Source: JARDZU01 sp963730285 (lineage in GTDB: Bacteria > Actinomycetota > Acidimicrobiia > Spongiisociales > ZC4RG35). Taken from it: DNA of 64,000 bases. The stretch lies in the NCBI GenBank assembly GCA_963730285.1, contig CAVSQY010000007.1, positions 310,001 through 374,000 on the forward strand, written 5' to 3'. A program made the position numbers and the translations under genes. Shown one piece after another: positions 27,034 through 36,205 of the stretch. The notes under the pieces were generated by a model. The model did no database searches, was not told the DNA's origin, and saw nothing but the letters and a program-made list of their open reading frames with translations. Position 1 is the stretch's first letter. Each line of letters begins with the position of its first letter.

Positions 27034-28991
27034 AGTTTGCCCTTCGATTGACCACGCTGGGAATCGTCTTCATCACCATGTTCTCGGTGATAGGCCTCCG
27101 ACTGTGGTTCGTCCAGGTGGCGGAAGGCCCGCAGATCGCCCAGGCGGCCGAAGACGCCACATGGATCGGCAAGTCCTCGGAGGCACCTCGCGGGGACATC
27201 TACGATCGCAACGGGACGATCCTCGCCACCAGTCGCCTGGTTCCGGCGGTCGTGGTCGATCGGACTTTTGTACAACCCGAGGACCGGGCATATCTCATTC
27301 AGGAGCTGGCGTCTCTGGTGGGTGTCGATCCTGTCGCTCTCGACGCCATGTACGAGGAGGCGGGGATCAACGGCCGCTTCCAGGTCGCCACGGTCTCCAA
27401 CGAGACCGCCTACGCAATCAACGAAAGCCTCGACGAACTGCCGGGCGTCGAGGTGACGAAGGTCCCGGAGCGCGTTTATCTGGCCGGCCCCACCCTCGCT
27501 CATGTCATCGGTCATCTCGGGCTTCCCGAGAAATCCGATCTGGAGGCGCGCGATCTCGATCCCAACGTGAGAATCGGCAAGCTCGGAGTGGAGCGGGTCT
27601 ACGACGAGTACCTGCAGGGCACCAGCGGCTACGAGGAGTACAAGGTCCGGCGGGGCGAGATCATCGACCAGAAACCGCCAACCGCACCCCAGGCGGGTGA
27701 CTCGGTGATCCTGAACCTCGACCTGAACCTCCAGGAGGTGGTCGAGTATGCGCTGGAAGAGGGAATCGCGCTCTCCAACTCGGTGAAGGATGCGGCGCGC
27801 GCCGCCGGCAAGGAAGTCTTCAGCGAGACGAAACGTGCCGCTGCAGTCGTCTTGGACGCCCAGACCTTCGAGGTCCTTTCGCTCGCCTCATACCCCGACT
27901 TCGATCCGCAGCTTTTCGTGGCCGGGATAGACCAAGACACCTTTGATGGGCTGACGGCTACCCAGGCATTCAACAATCTGGCGGTGAGCGGTCTCTATCC
28001 GCCTGCGTCGACCTTCAAGGCGATCACCTACACGGTCAAACAAGAAGAGAACCTGCCATTCCCGGACGGGGTCGAAGGTGTCGATGCCGCTCATGACCTG
28101 ATCCATTGCGACGGCACCCTCGTGTTATCCGACCTCGAAGACGGGTCACCACAGGTGAAACACGACTGGTATGCGCCGCGCGACCTGGGTTGGTTCAATA
28201 TCCATCAGGCGCTCGAGAACTCATGCAACATCTTCTTCTGGAATGTGGCGCTCGGAACCTGGCTGGCCTACAGGGACACCCCCAAGGAGAACATCATCCA
28301 GAATTGGGCAGTCGAGTTGGGGTACGGGCACACTACCGGGATCGACCTGACCGGTGAAGCCGCCGGTACGGTGCCGACTCGGGAGCTCTTTGAGGAGTGG
28401 GCCGCCTATCAGCGGGAGAACCCCGACCAGCCCCCGCGTCTGGAGCCTGCTCGGCTCGAACTGGCGACACCGTGGCTGGGCGGTGACTTGATGGACCTGG
28501 CCATCGGACAGGGCGCCTTCACCGCCACGCCGTTGCAGGTGGCGGTGTCTTTTGCCGCTCTGGCCAACGGAGGGACCATCGTCGAGCCCCGGGTGGTGAA
28601 AGAAGTCATAGGTCACGATGGCAACCCCATCGCACTTCCAGAGCCGAAAATGACGAAGGTCGATATCAGTGGGGCCACCCATCAGCAGCTTCTGAGCGAT
28701 CTCGGCCTGGTGGTCAGCAATGGGACCGCGGCCCGGGCTTTTGCCGACTTTGGTGACGGGGTGGAGCAAATCGGTGGCAAGACAGGCACCGCCCAGTCCT
28801 CGAGGAACAAGGACAACCATGCTTGGTTCGTCGGGGTGGCCCCGCTCAGCAACCCAAAGTACGTGGTTGCCATTCTGATCGACGAGGGTGGGTCGGGTGG
28901 GCAGATAGCCGCTCCGGTCGCTCGTTACATCCTGCAATACCTGTTCGGTCAGGAGCAGACGCCCATCGTCGAAGGTGAGCAGGCCGACTGA
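27030..28991 (+). CDS. mrdA: Penicillin-binding protein 2 (elongation transpeptidase)
   Basis: Class B PBP that cross-links lateral-wall peptidoglycan with RodA. The 653 residues have an N-terminal TM helix (LGIVFITMFSVIGLRLWFVQV), the dimerisation domain with RGDIYDRNGTILA, and the transpeptidase domain with the catalytic Ser327 (STFK), S398-x-N (SCN) and K584-T-G. It overlaps mreD by ATGA and shares one base with the rodA start. There are no PASTA domains, fitting PBP2 rather than FtsI. Confidence 0.95.
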   Translation: MKFALRLTTLGIVFITMFSVIGLRLWFVQVAEGPQIAQAAEDATWIGKSSEAPRGDIYDRNGTILATSRLVPAVVVDRTFVQPEDRAYLIQELASLVGVDPVALDAMYEEAGINGRFQVATVSNETAYAINESLDELPGVEVTKVPERVYLAGPTLAHVIGHLGLPEKSDLEARDLDPNVRIGKLGVERVYDEYLQGTSGYEEYKVRRGEIIDQKPPTAPQAGDSVILNLDLNLQEVVEYALEEGIALSNSVKDAARAAGKEVFSETKRAAAVVLDAQTFEVLSLASYPDFDPQLFVAGIDQDTFDGLTATQAFNNLAVSGLYPPASTFKAITYTVKQEENLPFPDGVEGVDAAHDLIHCDGTLVLSDLEDGSPQVKHDWYAPRDLGWFNIHQALENSCNIFFWNVALGTWLAYRDTPKENIIQNWAVELGYGHTTGIDLTGEAAGTVPTRELFEEWAAYQRENPDQPPRLEPARLELATPWLGGDLMDLAIGQGAFTATPLQVAVSFAALANGGTIVEPRVVKEVIGHDGNPIALPEPKMTKVDISGATHQQLLSDLGLVVSNGTAARAFADFGDGVEQIGGKTGTAQSSRNKDNHAWFVGVAPLSNPKYVVAILIDEGGSGGQIAAPVARYILQYLFGQEQTPIVEGEQAD

Positions 28992-30148
28992 TGGCGATTC
29001 TGTCCCGGCTACGCGAGGTCGCGGTCGATCGCCGGCGCAACAAGCCGGATCGGATCCTGTTCGGGACCATGGTCGCTCTCTCGGGCCTCGGGCTGCTCAT
29101 GATCTACTCCGCGACCAGTGCAACCACCGGCTCGGTGGGCATGGAGCGGCAGATGATCTTCGTGGCGGCCGGGCTGACGATCTACGTGATTCTGTCCAAC
29201 GTCGACTACCGGGAATATCGGCTTTTCATCCCGATCGTCTCCGTAGTCGTCCTGTTGTTGCTGCTCGTCGTGTTCCTGTTCGAGCCGGTGAACGGGTCGC
29301 AAAGATGGATTCCACTCGGGTTCTTCAAGCTCCAACCGGCCGAGTTCGCCAAGGTCGTAGTCATCCTCGCCTTGGCCTCCCTCCTGTCCCCCCGCAATCG
29401 CGAGGAGATGGGCAAGCGCCAACTCTCGTGGTCCACGCTGTTTCAAGCGCTGGCCATTGTCGGTGTCCCGGCCGTGCTCATCTACCGCGAGCCCGATCTC
29501 GGCACCACCTTGGTCTTCGGATTCATACTCATCGTGATGTTGTTCGTCTCAGGCGCCACCTGGCGTCAGCTGGTGACTTTGGTTTCGGCCGCGACGATTT
29601 CCATCTTCTTCGCCCTGCAGAGGGGATGGCTCGCTGACTACCAGTTGAACCGGATCAGGGTGCTCTTCGACCCGACTATCGACCCGCAGGGCATCGGCTA
29701 CAACCTACGGCAATCGAAGTTCGCCATCGGTTCGGGCCAGCTCTTTGGTCGCGGGCTCTTCGCCAGCGGCACCCAGACCTCATTCCAGTATGTGCCGGAG
29801 CAGGAGACCGACTTCATCTTCACCGCCGTTGCCGAACAGCTCGGGTTCATTGGGGCAATCCTCGTTCTGGCCGCCTTTGCCGTGATCATCTGGAGGCTCC
29901 TGGTGATCGCCGTCAACGCCCGCGACCGTTTCGGAGCGCTGATCGCTACCGGTCTGGCCGCCATGATGGTCTTCCACGTCTTCGTCAACGTCGGGATGAC
30001 GATCGGGATCATGCCCGTCACCGGGCTACCGCTCCCGTTCCTCTCCGCCGGGGGCTCTTTCTTCCTGGCCATGACCATCGCCCTCGGCATCGCCAACTCC
30101 ATCTGGCTTCTGCGCACCCCGGTCCCCGGCGAGAACCAATTGACCTGA
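28991..30148 (+). CDS. rodA: Rod-shape peptidoglycan glycosyltransferase RodA
   Basis: SEDS-family polymerase partner of PBP2. The 385 residues have about ten TM helices, GSQRWIPLGFFKLQPAEFAK, YREPDLGTTLVF, and the conserved ITGLPLPFLSAGGSFFLA region near the end. ATG 28991 shares its A with the mrdA stop. The final residues (RTPVPGENQLT) are polar. It is the last gene of the mre operon. Confidence 0.94.
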   Translation: MAILSRLREVAVDRRRNKPDRILFGTMVALSGLGLLMIYSATSATTGSVGMERQMIFVAAGLTIYVILSNVDYREYRLFIPIVSVVVLLLLLVVFLFEPVNGSQRWIPLGFFKLQPAEFAKVVVILALASLLSPRNREEMGKRQLSWSTLFQALAIVGVPAVLIYREPDLGTTLVFGFILIVMLFVSGATWRQLVTLVSAATISIFFALQRGWLADYQLNRIRVLFDPTIDPQGIGYNLRQSKFAIGSGQLFGRGLFASGTQTSFQYVPEQETDFIFTAVAEQLGFIGAILVLAAFAVIIWRLLVIAVNARDRFGALIATGLAAMMVFHVFVNVGMTIGIMPVTGLPLPFLSAGGSFFLAMTIALGIANSIWLLRTPVPGENQLT

Positions 30149-30173
30149 CACTCAGGCGTCGGCCGGGCGGGTC

Positions 30174-30179
30174 TACGCT
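30174..30179 (+). promoter_or_regulatory. Leaderless-type -10 element of tdk
   Basis: TACGCT ends 8 bases before ATG 30188, with no ribosome-binding site in the gap (GGCCCGGC). Confidence 0.45.
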
Positions 30180-30187
30180 GGCCCGGC

Positions 30188-30778
30188 ATGTATCGCAGGT
30201 CTCAGGAGGGATGGGTCGAGGTCATCTGTGGCCCGATGTTCTCGGGAAAGAGTGAAGAGTTGATCAGACGGGTCACCAGGTCCAAGATCGCCCGGATCCC
30301 CGTCCAGACCTTCAAGCCACAGCTCGACGTCCGGTACGCAGCTCGCGAAGTCGTCTCGCACTCGAGCCTCAAGGTCGAGGCCACACCCGTGGAGAGCTCG
30401 TCTCAATTGTTGAGAGCCGTGGAGGACCAGACCTTGGTGGTGGGGATCGACGAAGGGCAGTTCTTCGACGGCGGGTTGGTCGAGGTGGTTGAGCAGCTTG
30501 CTGCTTCGGGGAAGGAGGTCATCATCGCCGGTTTGGACACGGACTACCTACGTCGGCCCTTCGAGCCCATTCCCACCTTGTGCGATCGTGCCGAGTACGT
30601 GACGAAGATGCTGGCTGTGTGTCACAAATGTGGTGGGCCGGGCATGTACACCCAGCGCATAGTCCATTCCGACGACCTCGTCGTCCTCGGCGCCCAAGGT
30701 GCCTACGAGGCCAGATGCCGAAGGTGTTATGACCCGACGGAGCCGGAGCAACCAGAGCTCGGTTTCAGCGGTGGATAA
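30188..30778 (+). CDS. tdk: Thymidine kinase (type II)
   Basis: Phosphorylates thymidine for salvage. The 196-residue protein has Walker A GPMFSGKSEEL, the IDEGQFF catalytic glutamate, the substrate-loop PFEPIPTLCDRAEYV and a four-cysteine zinc site (CHKCGG, CRRCYD). deoA, the thymidine phosphorylase, lies about 30 kb away, so both salvage directions are present. Confidence 0.94.
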   Translation: MYRRSQEGWVEVICGPMFSGKSEELIRRVTRSKIARIPVQTFKPQLDVRYAAREVVSHSSLKVEATPVESSSQLLRAVEDQTLVVGIDEGQFFDGGLVEVVEQLAASGKEVIIAGLDTDYLRRPFEPIPTLCDRAEYVTKMLAVCHKCGGPGMYTQRIVHSDDLVVLGAQGAYEARCRRCYDPTEPEQPELGFSGG

Positions 30779-31032
30779 GACTCGTGCTGGTTTCTGGTAA
30801 CCTTTGTCAGTCCGCCAGACGCGACATTTTTCCTTTCTCTGGAGTGTTTCCCTGATGAACACCCACGCACGTCGGCTTGCCGATGTCTCAAATAACGGTT
30901 TGTCAGACCGCCGCGCCCCCGTGGCGCCGCGGTCAGGTTGCCGTCTGGCGCACACTCACACCCGCGGGAGCTCTACCAGGGCTAATGCCCCGCGGCACGT
31001 CCACACATCGAATCTCAGAGGAGTGAGACCAC
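30779..31032 (+). other. 254-base leader region of rng with GC-rich hairpin
   Basis: No convincing gene. CCGCCGCGCC at about 30909-30918 can fold back on GGCGCCGCGG a few bases later. TGGTAACCTTT near 30792-30803 offers a weak -10 (TAACCT). A long 5' leader is known to mediate RNase E autoregulation in proteobacteria; a similar role here is only a possibility. An ORF from 30855 runs out of frame into rng and is not credible. Confidence 0.35.
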
Positions 31033-32577
31033 ATGGCTCTATTTCGCAAGAAGAGCCCACAGATCATTCGCAAGGCCTCGACCGGGGGAGCCGTTGAAGA
31101 GCACAAGACCGTTCGAGTCAAGGGCCACAAGGTAACGGTCACACGGGTCGAGACGGCTTCGCAGACCCAAGCCAAGCCGAAGAAGGAAAAGAGGCGCCAG
31201 TCGTCAGGCCCCGGCGCCAAGCACGCCAAGAACGGCCTGTCCACCTCTCGCACACGTTCGAGGCGGCCCGTTGATGACGAGGTGATCGTCCCCGTCGAAA
31301 CGGGACGGAAGCAGATGCTCGTGCGTGTGTCCAAGGGTCAAACTCAGATGGTCGTCCTCGAAGGCCCTGTCCTCGTCGAGCACTACGTGGCCAGGGACGA
31401 GAGCTCCTCAGTGGCTGGGAACATCTACCTGGCCAAGGTGAGAAATGTCCTCCCCGGAATGGAGGCTGCTTTCCTCGATTTCGGTGAGCCCAAGAACGGT
31501 GTCCTCTACGCCTCAGATGTCGCCGCCGATGGGCGGGGCAACGGCAGGTCCAACCGCAGGATCGAGAACGTGCTCAAGGAAGGCGATGAGGTCCTGGTCC
31601 AGGTGACCAAGGACGCCATGGGTGCCAAGGGGGCTCGACTCACCGGGATGCCCTCACTCCCCGGGCGATATCTGGTCCTGGTGCCCGATTCCGAGAGTGT
31701 CGGCATCAGTCGACGGCTGCCCGATGAGGATCGCAACCGGTTGCGGGACGTGATCAACAAGGTCCGCCCCGAGGGCTACGGGGTGATCGTCCGAACTGCC
31801 GCATTGCATGCCAATGCCGAGGAGCTGGCCGCCGACATCTCCCGTCTTCGCAAGGTGTGGGATCGCATACAGGAAGAGGCCAAGGCCGGGGGCGCTCCTC
31901 GTCTGGTGCACGAGGAGCCCGAGCTCCTCATAAAGGTGATACGTGAGCACTTCACTGCAGACTTCCGCCGGCTCCTAATAGACGATGCCCGGGCGTATCA
32001 GACCGTCGTCGACTATCTCAGGGGCACTGCACCCGATCTGGTCGCCAAGGTCAAGCTCTACGAAGACGAGGTTCAACTCTTCGAGCGCTACCACGTTGAC
32101 GACCAGCTGAAGAAGGCTCTGGACCGGAAGGTCTATCTGCCTTCTGGCGGTCATCTCGTGATCGACAGAACCGAGGCCCTGACCGTCATCGATGTCAACA
32201 CAGGGAAATTCGTGGGTTCCTCCAATCTCGAGGAAACCGTCCTTCAGAACAACCTCGAGGCGGCCGAGGAGATCGGGCGACAGCTTCGGCTCCGCGACAT
32301 CGGCGGGATCATTGTCATCGACTTCATCGACATGGAGACCGTCGACAACCAGCAGGCCGTGTTGCGAAAGCTGAAGGAAACTCTGGCAAAGGACAAGACT
32401 CGCACCCAGGTCTTCGATGTCTCCCATCTCGGTCTGGTGGAAATGACCCGCAAGAACGTCTCTGCCGGGCTGCTCGAGCAGTTCTCCTCGAAATGTGAGC
32501 AATGCGGCGGTCGTGGTGTGATTGTCCACGAGCACGCCGTGGCCGCCGAGGATCTCGTCAGTGACTACGCCGACTGA
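31033..32577 (+). CDS. rng: Ribonuclease E/G family endoribonuclease
   Basis: Endoribonuclease that matures rRNA and degrades mRNA. The 514 residues begin with a basic, low-complexity extension of about 85 residues (rich in K, R and Q). They continue with the S1-like domain (SVAGNIYLAKVRNVLPGMEAAFLDFG), the catalytic DNase-I-like region (VIDVNTGKFVGSS, IVIDFIDM) and a zinc-link CEQCGGRG. There is no long C-terminal scaffold domain. A clear GAGGAG lies 11 bases before ATG 31033. rplU-rpmA follow, as in many bacteria. Confidence 0.93.
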   Translation: MALFRKKSPQIIRKASTGGAVEEHKTVRVKGHKVTVTRVETASQTQAKPKKEKRRQSSGPGAKHAKNGLSTSRTRSRRPVDDEVIVPVETGRKQMLVRVSKGQTQMVVLEGPVLVEHYVARDESSSVAGNIYLAKVRNVLPGMEAAFLDFGEPKNGVLYASDVAADGRGNGRSNRRIENVLKEGDEVLVQVTKDAMGAKGARLTGMPSLPGRYLVLVPDSESVGISRRLPDEDRNRLRDVINKVRPEGYGVIVRTAALHANAEELAADISRLRKVWDRIQEEAKAGGAPRLVHEEPELLIKVIREHFTADFRRLLIDDARAYQTVVDYLRGTAPDLVAKVKLYEDEVQLFERYHVDDQLKKALDRKVYLPSGGHLVIDRTEALTVIDVNTGKFVGSSNLEETVLQNNLEAAEEIGRQLRLRDIGGIIVIDFIDMETVDNQQAVLRKLKETLAKDKTRTQVFDVSHLGLVEMTRKNVSAGLLEQFSSKCEQCGGRGVIVHEHAVAAEDLVSDYAD

Positions 32578-32589
32578 ATCCCGGGGGGC

Positions 32590-32619
32590 TTGGCGGAAGA
32601 TCGGGTTGGCCGATACAAT
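32590..32619 (+). promoter_or_regulatory. Likely promoter of rplU-rpmA-obg
   Basis: TTGGCG (32590-32595), 18 bases, TACAAT (32614-32619), with rplU starting at 32656. Confidence 0.5.
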
Positions 32620-32655
32620 CCGTCCCGGTTCCCCATTTTTGGAAGAGGTCTAGAC

Positions 32656-33240
32656 ATGTACGCCATCATTCGCGCCGGGGGCAAGCAAGCCAAGGTGCAA
32701 TCGGGCGATGTGATCGATATCGAAAGGGTCAAAGGTGACGCATCCGAGCTCACCTTCGCCCCGTTGCTCGTCGTGGACGACAAGGGCAATGCCGTGTCGG
32801 ATCGCTCGGTTCTCGCCAAGGCATCGGTGAGCGCCAAGGTGCTCGGCGAGTCGTCCGGGCCGAAGATCGACATCTACAAATACAAGAACAAGACGGGCTA
32901 CAGCCGCCGTCAGGGTCACCGGCAAAAATACACCCGCATCGAGATCACCGGTATCAAGCTGCCTTCTGCCATCAAGGCGAAAGAGGAGTCAGCCACCAAG
33001 GCTTCGGCCGCCCAGGGCGAGGAGCCCGAGTCCACGAAACCGGCGAAGTCCACGGCCAAGCCCAAGGCCACGGCAGCCAAGGCTGCAGCGGAGAAGAAGG
33101 CACCTGCGGCCAAGCCCAAGGCACCTGCAGCCAAGGCTGCAGAGAAGAAGGCATCCGCGGCTAAGGCCTCGCAGGCCAAGAGCGCCGCCAAGAAGCCGGC
33201 AAGCAAGTCAGCGAAGGCCGACAGCCCAGAGGAGGAGTGA
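32656..33240 (+). CDS. rplU: 50S ribosomal protein L21 with long Ala/Lys-rich tail
   Basis: Large-subunit ribosomal protein binding 23S rRNA. Residues 1-105 are a normal L21 (MYAIIRAGGKQAKV, YKYKNKTGYSRRQGHRQKYTRIEITGI). Beyond that is a low-complexity tail of about 85 residues made mostly of A, K, P and S (AAKAAAEKKAPAAKPKAPAA), similar to histone-H1-like tails. ATG 32656 is used; the upstream extension to 32590 crosses the promoter. rpmA begins one base after the stop. Confidence 0.95.
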   Translation: MYAIIRAGGKQAKVQSGDVIDIERVKGDASELTFAPLLVVDDKGNAVSDRSVLAKASVSAKVLGESSGPKIDIYKYKNKTGYSRRQGHRQKYTRIEITGIKLPSAIKAKEESATKASAAQGEEPESTKPAKSTAKPKATAAKAAAEKKAPAAKPKAPAAKAAEKKASAAKASQAKSAAKKPASKSAKADSPEEE

Positions 33241-33241
33241 G

Positions 33242-33493
33242 ATGTCCAAGACCAAAGCAGGCGGTTCATCCAAGAACGGGCGCGACTCGGCGGCACAGCG
33301 TCTTGGCCCGAAGGTGTTCGACGGTGAATTCGTGAATGCCGGAGCCATTTTGGTGCGCCAGCGCGGGACCCGCATCCACCCTGGCGACAACGTTGGCCGG
33401 GGGAGTGACGACACCCTCTTTGCCATGGCGCCTGGAACCGTGAAGTACGGCAACCGCGCCAACCGGCGTCTCGTCAGCGTCGTCCCCGAATAG
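33242..33493 (+). CDS. rpmA: 50S ribosomal protein L27
   Basis: Peptidyl-transferase-centre protein, 83 residues: MSKTKAGGSSKNGRDSAAQRLG, GNVGRG-like NVGRGSDDTLFA and VKYGNRANRRLVSV match L27. The N terminus starts MSKTKAGGSS without the cleavable extension of Firmicutes. It follows rplU by one base and precedes obg by 12 bases. Confidence 0.96.
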   Translation: MSKTKAGGSSKNGRDSAAQRLGPKVFDGEFVNAGAILVRQRGTRIHPGDNVGRGSDDTLFAMAPGTVKYGNRANRRLVSVVPE

Positions 33494-33505
33494 GCGTCTC
33501 CGGTC

Positions 33506-34755
33506 GTGTTCGTCGACCGGGTTCGTGTGAATCTGAAGGCCGGCAACGGCGGGGCCGGCGTCGTCTCCTTTGTACGCGCCCGAGGCAAGCCGAAAGGCAA
33601 GCCGAGGGGTGGCAACGGCGGTCCGGGAGGCTCTGTCTATCTCGAGGCGGACCCATCGGTGGCGACACTCCTTCGCTACGAGCGCAACCCCCATTACAGC
33701 GCCGCTCATGGGACCCATGGCGAGGGTGATCTGCGGCATGGCAAGTCCGGGGAGTCGGTCACCCTACCCCTTCCGCTCGGCACTGCGGTATACGACGACG
33801 ATGGCACGCTCGTCGCTGACCTCGTGTCGGCAGGCCAGCGTTTCGAGGCCGTGAAAGGTGGTCGCGGGGGCGCGGGAACGCTGCATTCGTCAGCCCGTCG
33901 AACCGTGCTCCCGGTGTTGCCGAACAAGGCGAGTACGGGCGCGACCAGTGGTTCACGCTCGAATTGAAGCTCTTGGCGGATGCCGCCCTCATCGGGTTTC
34001 CCAATGCCGGCAAGTCGACGTTCATCTCCACGGTGTCGGCCGCCAAGCCAAAGATCGCCGACTACCCATTCACCACCCTCGAGCCAAATCTTGGTGTGGT
34101 GAGCTTCGACGGGCGTGAGTTCGTGCTGGCCGACATCCCTGGCCTGATTGAGGGCGCAGCAGCTGGCAAGGGCCTCGGGCACGAGTTCCTCAGACATGTC
34201 GAGCGTGCCAGGGTTTTGGTGATGCTTCTCGACCCTTCCGAGCTCCAGGTGCAAACTCCCGAGCGCCAGCTCGAGATCCTGAGCCGGGAGATCTCGGACT
34301 ACTCCAAGGAGCTCGGTTCGCGACCGATGCTCGTGCTCGTCGCGAAGGCGGATCTAGGGGGCACCGAACAAATCGCGGCCGACCTGGCGGCCCTTCCCAT
34401 CTCCTCACTCAGCGGGGATGGCATCAAGGAAGCCCTTCATGCGATCGCTGACCTCGTTGATGAGGCGGAGCGCTCGGCTCCCGAACGCCAGGGATTCGTT
34501 CTCCACCGGCCCCTGGGTCCGACATTCACGATCAGACGCGAAGAGAATGCTTGGAGAGTGGAGGGGATCGCCGCCGAGCGTGCGGTGGCGTTCGCCGACC
34601 TGACCCTGCCCGAAGCGGCTGACATGGCGGCATGGCGTCTCGCTCGGCTGGGGGTCGATCAGGCTCTCAAGGATGCCGGTGCATCCGAGGGCGATGAAGT
34701 TCGAATCGGCGAGTTGGCTTTCGAGTTCATCCCGGACCGGTTCGAGGAGGAATGA
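33506..34755 (+). CDS. obg: GTPase Obg/CgtA (frameshifted)
   Basis: Ribosome-assembly GTPase with three domains. The glycine-rich Obg fold (LKAGNGGAGVVSFVRARGKPKGKPRGGNGG) reads in one frame to GGRGGAG at about 33878. Removing a stop by adding one base there restores NAAFVSPSNRAPGVAEQGEYGRDQWFTLELKLLADAALIGFPNAGKST, the G domain (DIPGLIEGAA) and the C-terminal OCT domain. The missing base is in or beside a G run (GCGGGAACGC). The total would be 416 residues. Loss of this essential gene is unlikely, so an assembly indel is the best explanation. Confidence 0.88.
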
Positions 34756-34762
34756 TCCGCGA

Positions 34763-35113
34763 TCAACCCGGCGGTTCGGCGGGCTTTGCCGCGCAACGAA
34801 CACATTTGGCACTGGCCGGGAGTGCCTCGAGCCGGTCCTCGCCTATCTCCTCACCGCACACGTCACAGATCCCATAGGTTCCCTGAGACAGTTTGAGGAG
34901 AGCGCGCTCCACATCGACGATCGAGGCAGCGATCGATCGGGCGGTGGCCGTGGTGCTCATCCGTTCCACCGCCTCGCTGGTCCCTTCCCCAACCCGTTTG
35001 CCGAACGAGACATTCGCGCCTTCTGCCGGGGGCGCCGTCAGGCGGGCCAGCTCTTGTTCGAGTTGGCTTTTGCGACCCTCGAGGTCCAATTTGATTCGTT
35101 TCTCATCGATCAT
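34763..35113 (-). CDS. DksA/TraR-type zinc-finger protein
   Basis: A 116-residue protein with an N-terminal coiled-coil (KLDLEGRKSQLEQELARL) and a four-cysteine zinc finger (CDVCGEEI ... KCVRCA), the DksA/TraR layout. Such proteins bind RNA polymerase and can act with or without ppGpp. ATG 35113 is chosen; upstream codons are low quality. It converges with obg at a 7-base gap and is divergent from the moxR cluster. Confidence 0.86.
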   Translation of the reverse strand: MIDEKRIKLDLEGRKSQLEQELARLTAPPAEGANVSFGKRVGEGTSEAVERMSTTATARSIAASIVDVERALLKLSQGTYGICDVCGEEIGEDRLEALPASAKCVRCAAKPAEPPG

Positions 35114-35340
35114 TCCCGTTGGTGATCCTTTGTGAAGAGCATGCCTGAAGGTTTCGTCGTTCGAGGGCGTCTGGATCGAACGCTTCCTTCTGTTCCCGGG
35201 CCGCCCTGCCGCCCCGATGACAATGACCGGACTCTTGTTCCCCGGGATTTGGCCTGTCAGGCTAACCACGAGCGTTGCGGACCGGGTGCGGCCGGCCGGC
35301 CGTGGTGACAACATAGAATGCGAATTTCTCCGGGAGACCA

Positions 35341-36204
35341 ATGAGTTTCGAAAGCCCCACCGCTGTCGCCGAGGCCCTTCGCTCCGTCGACTATCTGCCC
35401 GACGATCGGATCGCCCAAGTGGTGTTCCTCGCCGACCGCCTCGAAAAGCCGATCCTGGTCGAAGGCCCAGCCGGAGTCGGCAAGACCGAGTTGGCAAAAT
35501 CGCTGGCGAGAGCCACCGGGCGCGCCCTGGTGAGGCTCCAGTGTTACGAGGGGCTCGACGAGTCCAAGGCCCTGTACGAGTGGAACTACAAGAAGCAACT
35601 GCTCCGCATCCAATCCGACGTAGACCACGATTGGGAGGACATCGAACAGGACATCTTCTCCGAAGAATTCCTCCTCACCCGGCCTCTGCTCGCCGCCATC
35701 AGGTCGGAGGAGCCCGTCGTCCTGCTCATCGATGAGGTAGACCGGGTCGAGGTCGAGACCGAGGCGCTGCTTCTCGAAATCCTCTCCGACTTCCAGGTCT
35801 CGATCCCAGAATTGGGCACTATGGAAGCTTCCAGCCGGCCCATGGTGATCCTGACCTCGAACAACACCAGGGAGTTGAGCGAGGCTTTGAAGCGAAGATG
35901 TCTCTTTCTTCACATCGATTACCCGGATCCCGTGCGAGAGCAGGAGATTCTCACCGCCAGGGTTCCAGGGCTATCCGAACACCTGGCTGCCCAGGTTGCA
36001 AAGGTGGCGCGTTCGATCAGAGCCATCGACCTCAAGAAGGCGCCATCCGTCTCCGAGACCATCGACTGGGCGCGCACGCTATTGGCCCTGTCGATCGACG
36101 ACGTGGACGAGAAGGTATTGGGCGAGACCCTTCATGTGCTCCTCAAGTATCAGGCGGACATCGAGAAGACGGCGAAAGAGCTCACCTCGGTCTCCCGGGA
36201 TTGA
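35341..36204 (+). CDS. MoxR-family AAA+ ATPase (CoxD-like)
   Basis: AAA+ chaperone used to mature or insert cofactors in enzyme complexes. The 287 residues have Walker A (GPAGVGKTE), Walker B (VVLLIDEVDRV), sensor 1 (ILTSNNTRELSEALKRRC) and the CoxD-like YEGLDESKALYEWNYKKQLLRIQ segment. It is followed 1 base later by a CoxE-like VWA protein, and a coxL gene lies 2 kb downstream, the coxD-coxE-coxL association of CO-dehydrogenase-type enzymes. Confidence 0.9.
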   Translation: MSFESPTAVAEALRSVDYLPDDRIAQVVFLADRLEKPILVEGPAGVGKTELAKSLARATGRALVRLQCYEGLDESKALYEWNYKKQLLRIQSDVDHDWEDIEQDIFSEEFLLTRPLLAAIRSEEPVVLLIDEVDRVEVETEALLLEILSDFQVSIPELGTMEASSRPMVILTSNNTRELSEALKRRCLFLHIDYPDPVREQEILTARVPGLSEHLAAQVAKVARSIRAIDLKKAPSVSETIDWARTLLALSIDDVDEKVLGETLHVLLKYQADIEKTAKELTSVSRD

Positions 36205-36205
36205 C

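Noticed and set aside
30804..31097. 97-codon ORF in the rng leader
   Set aside because: It ends inside rng in another frame and has no recognisable content.
33964..34755. Independent GTPase gene
   Set aside because: It is the G and OCT part of Obg; the first domain lies in the frame before it.
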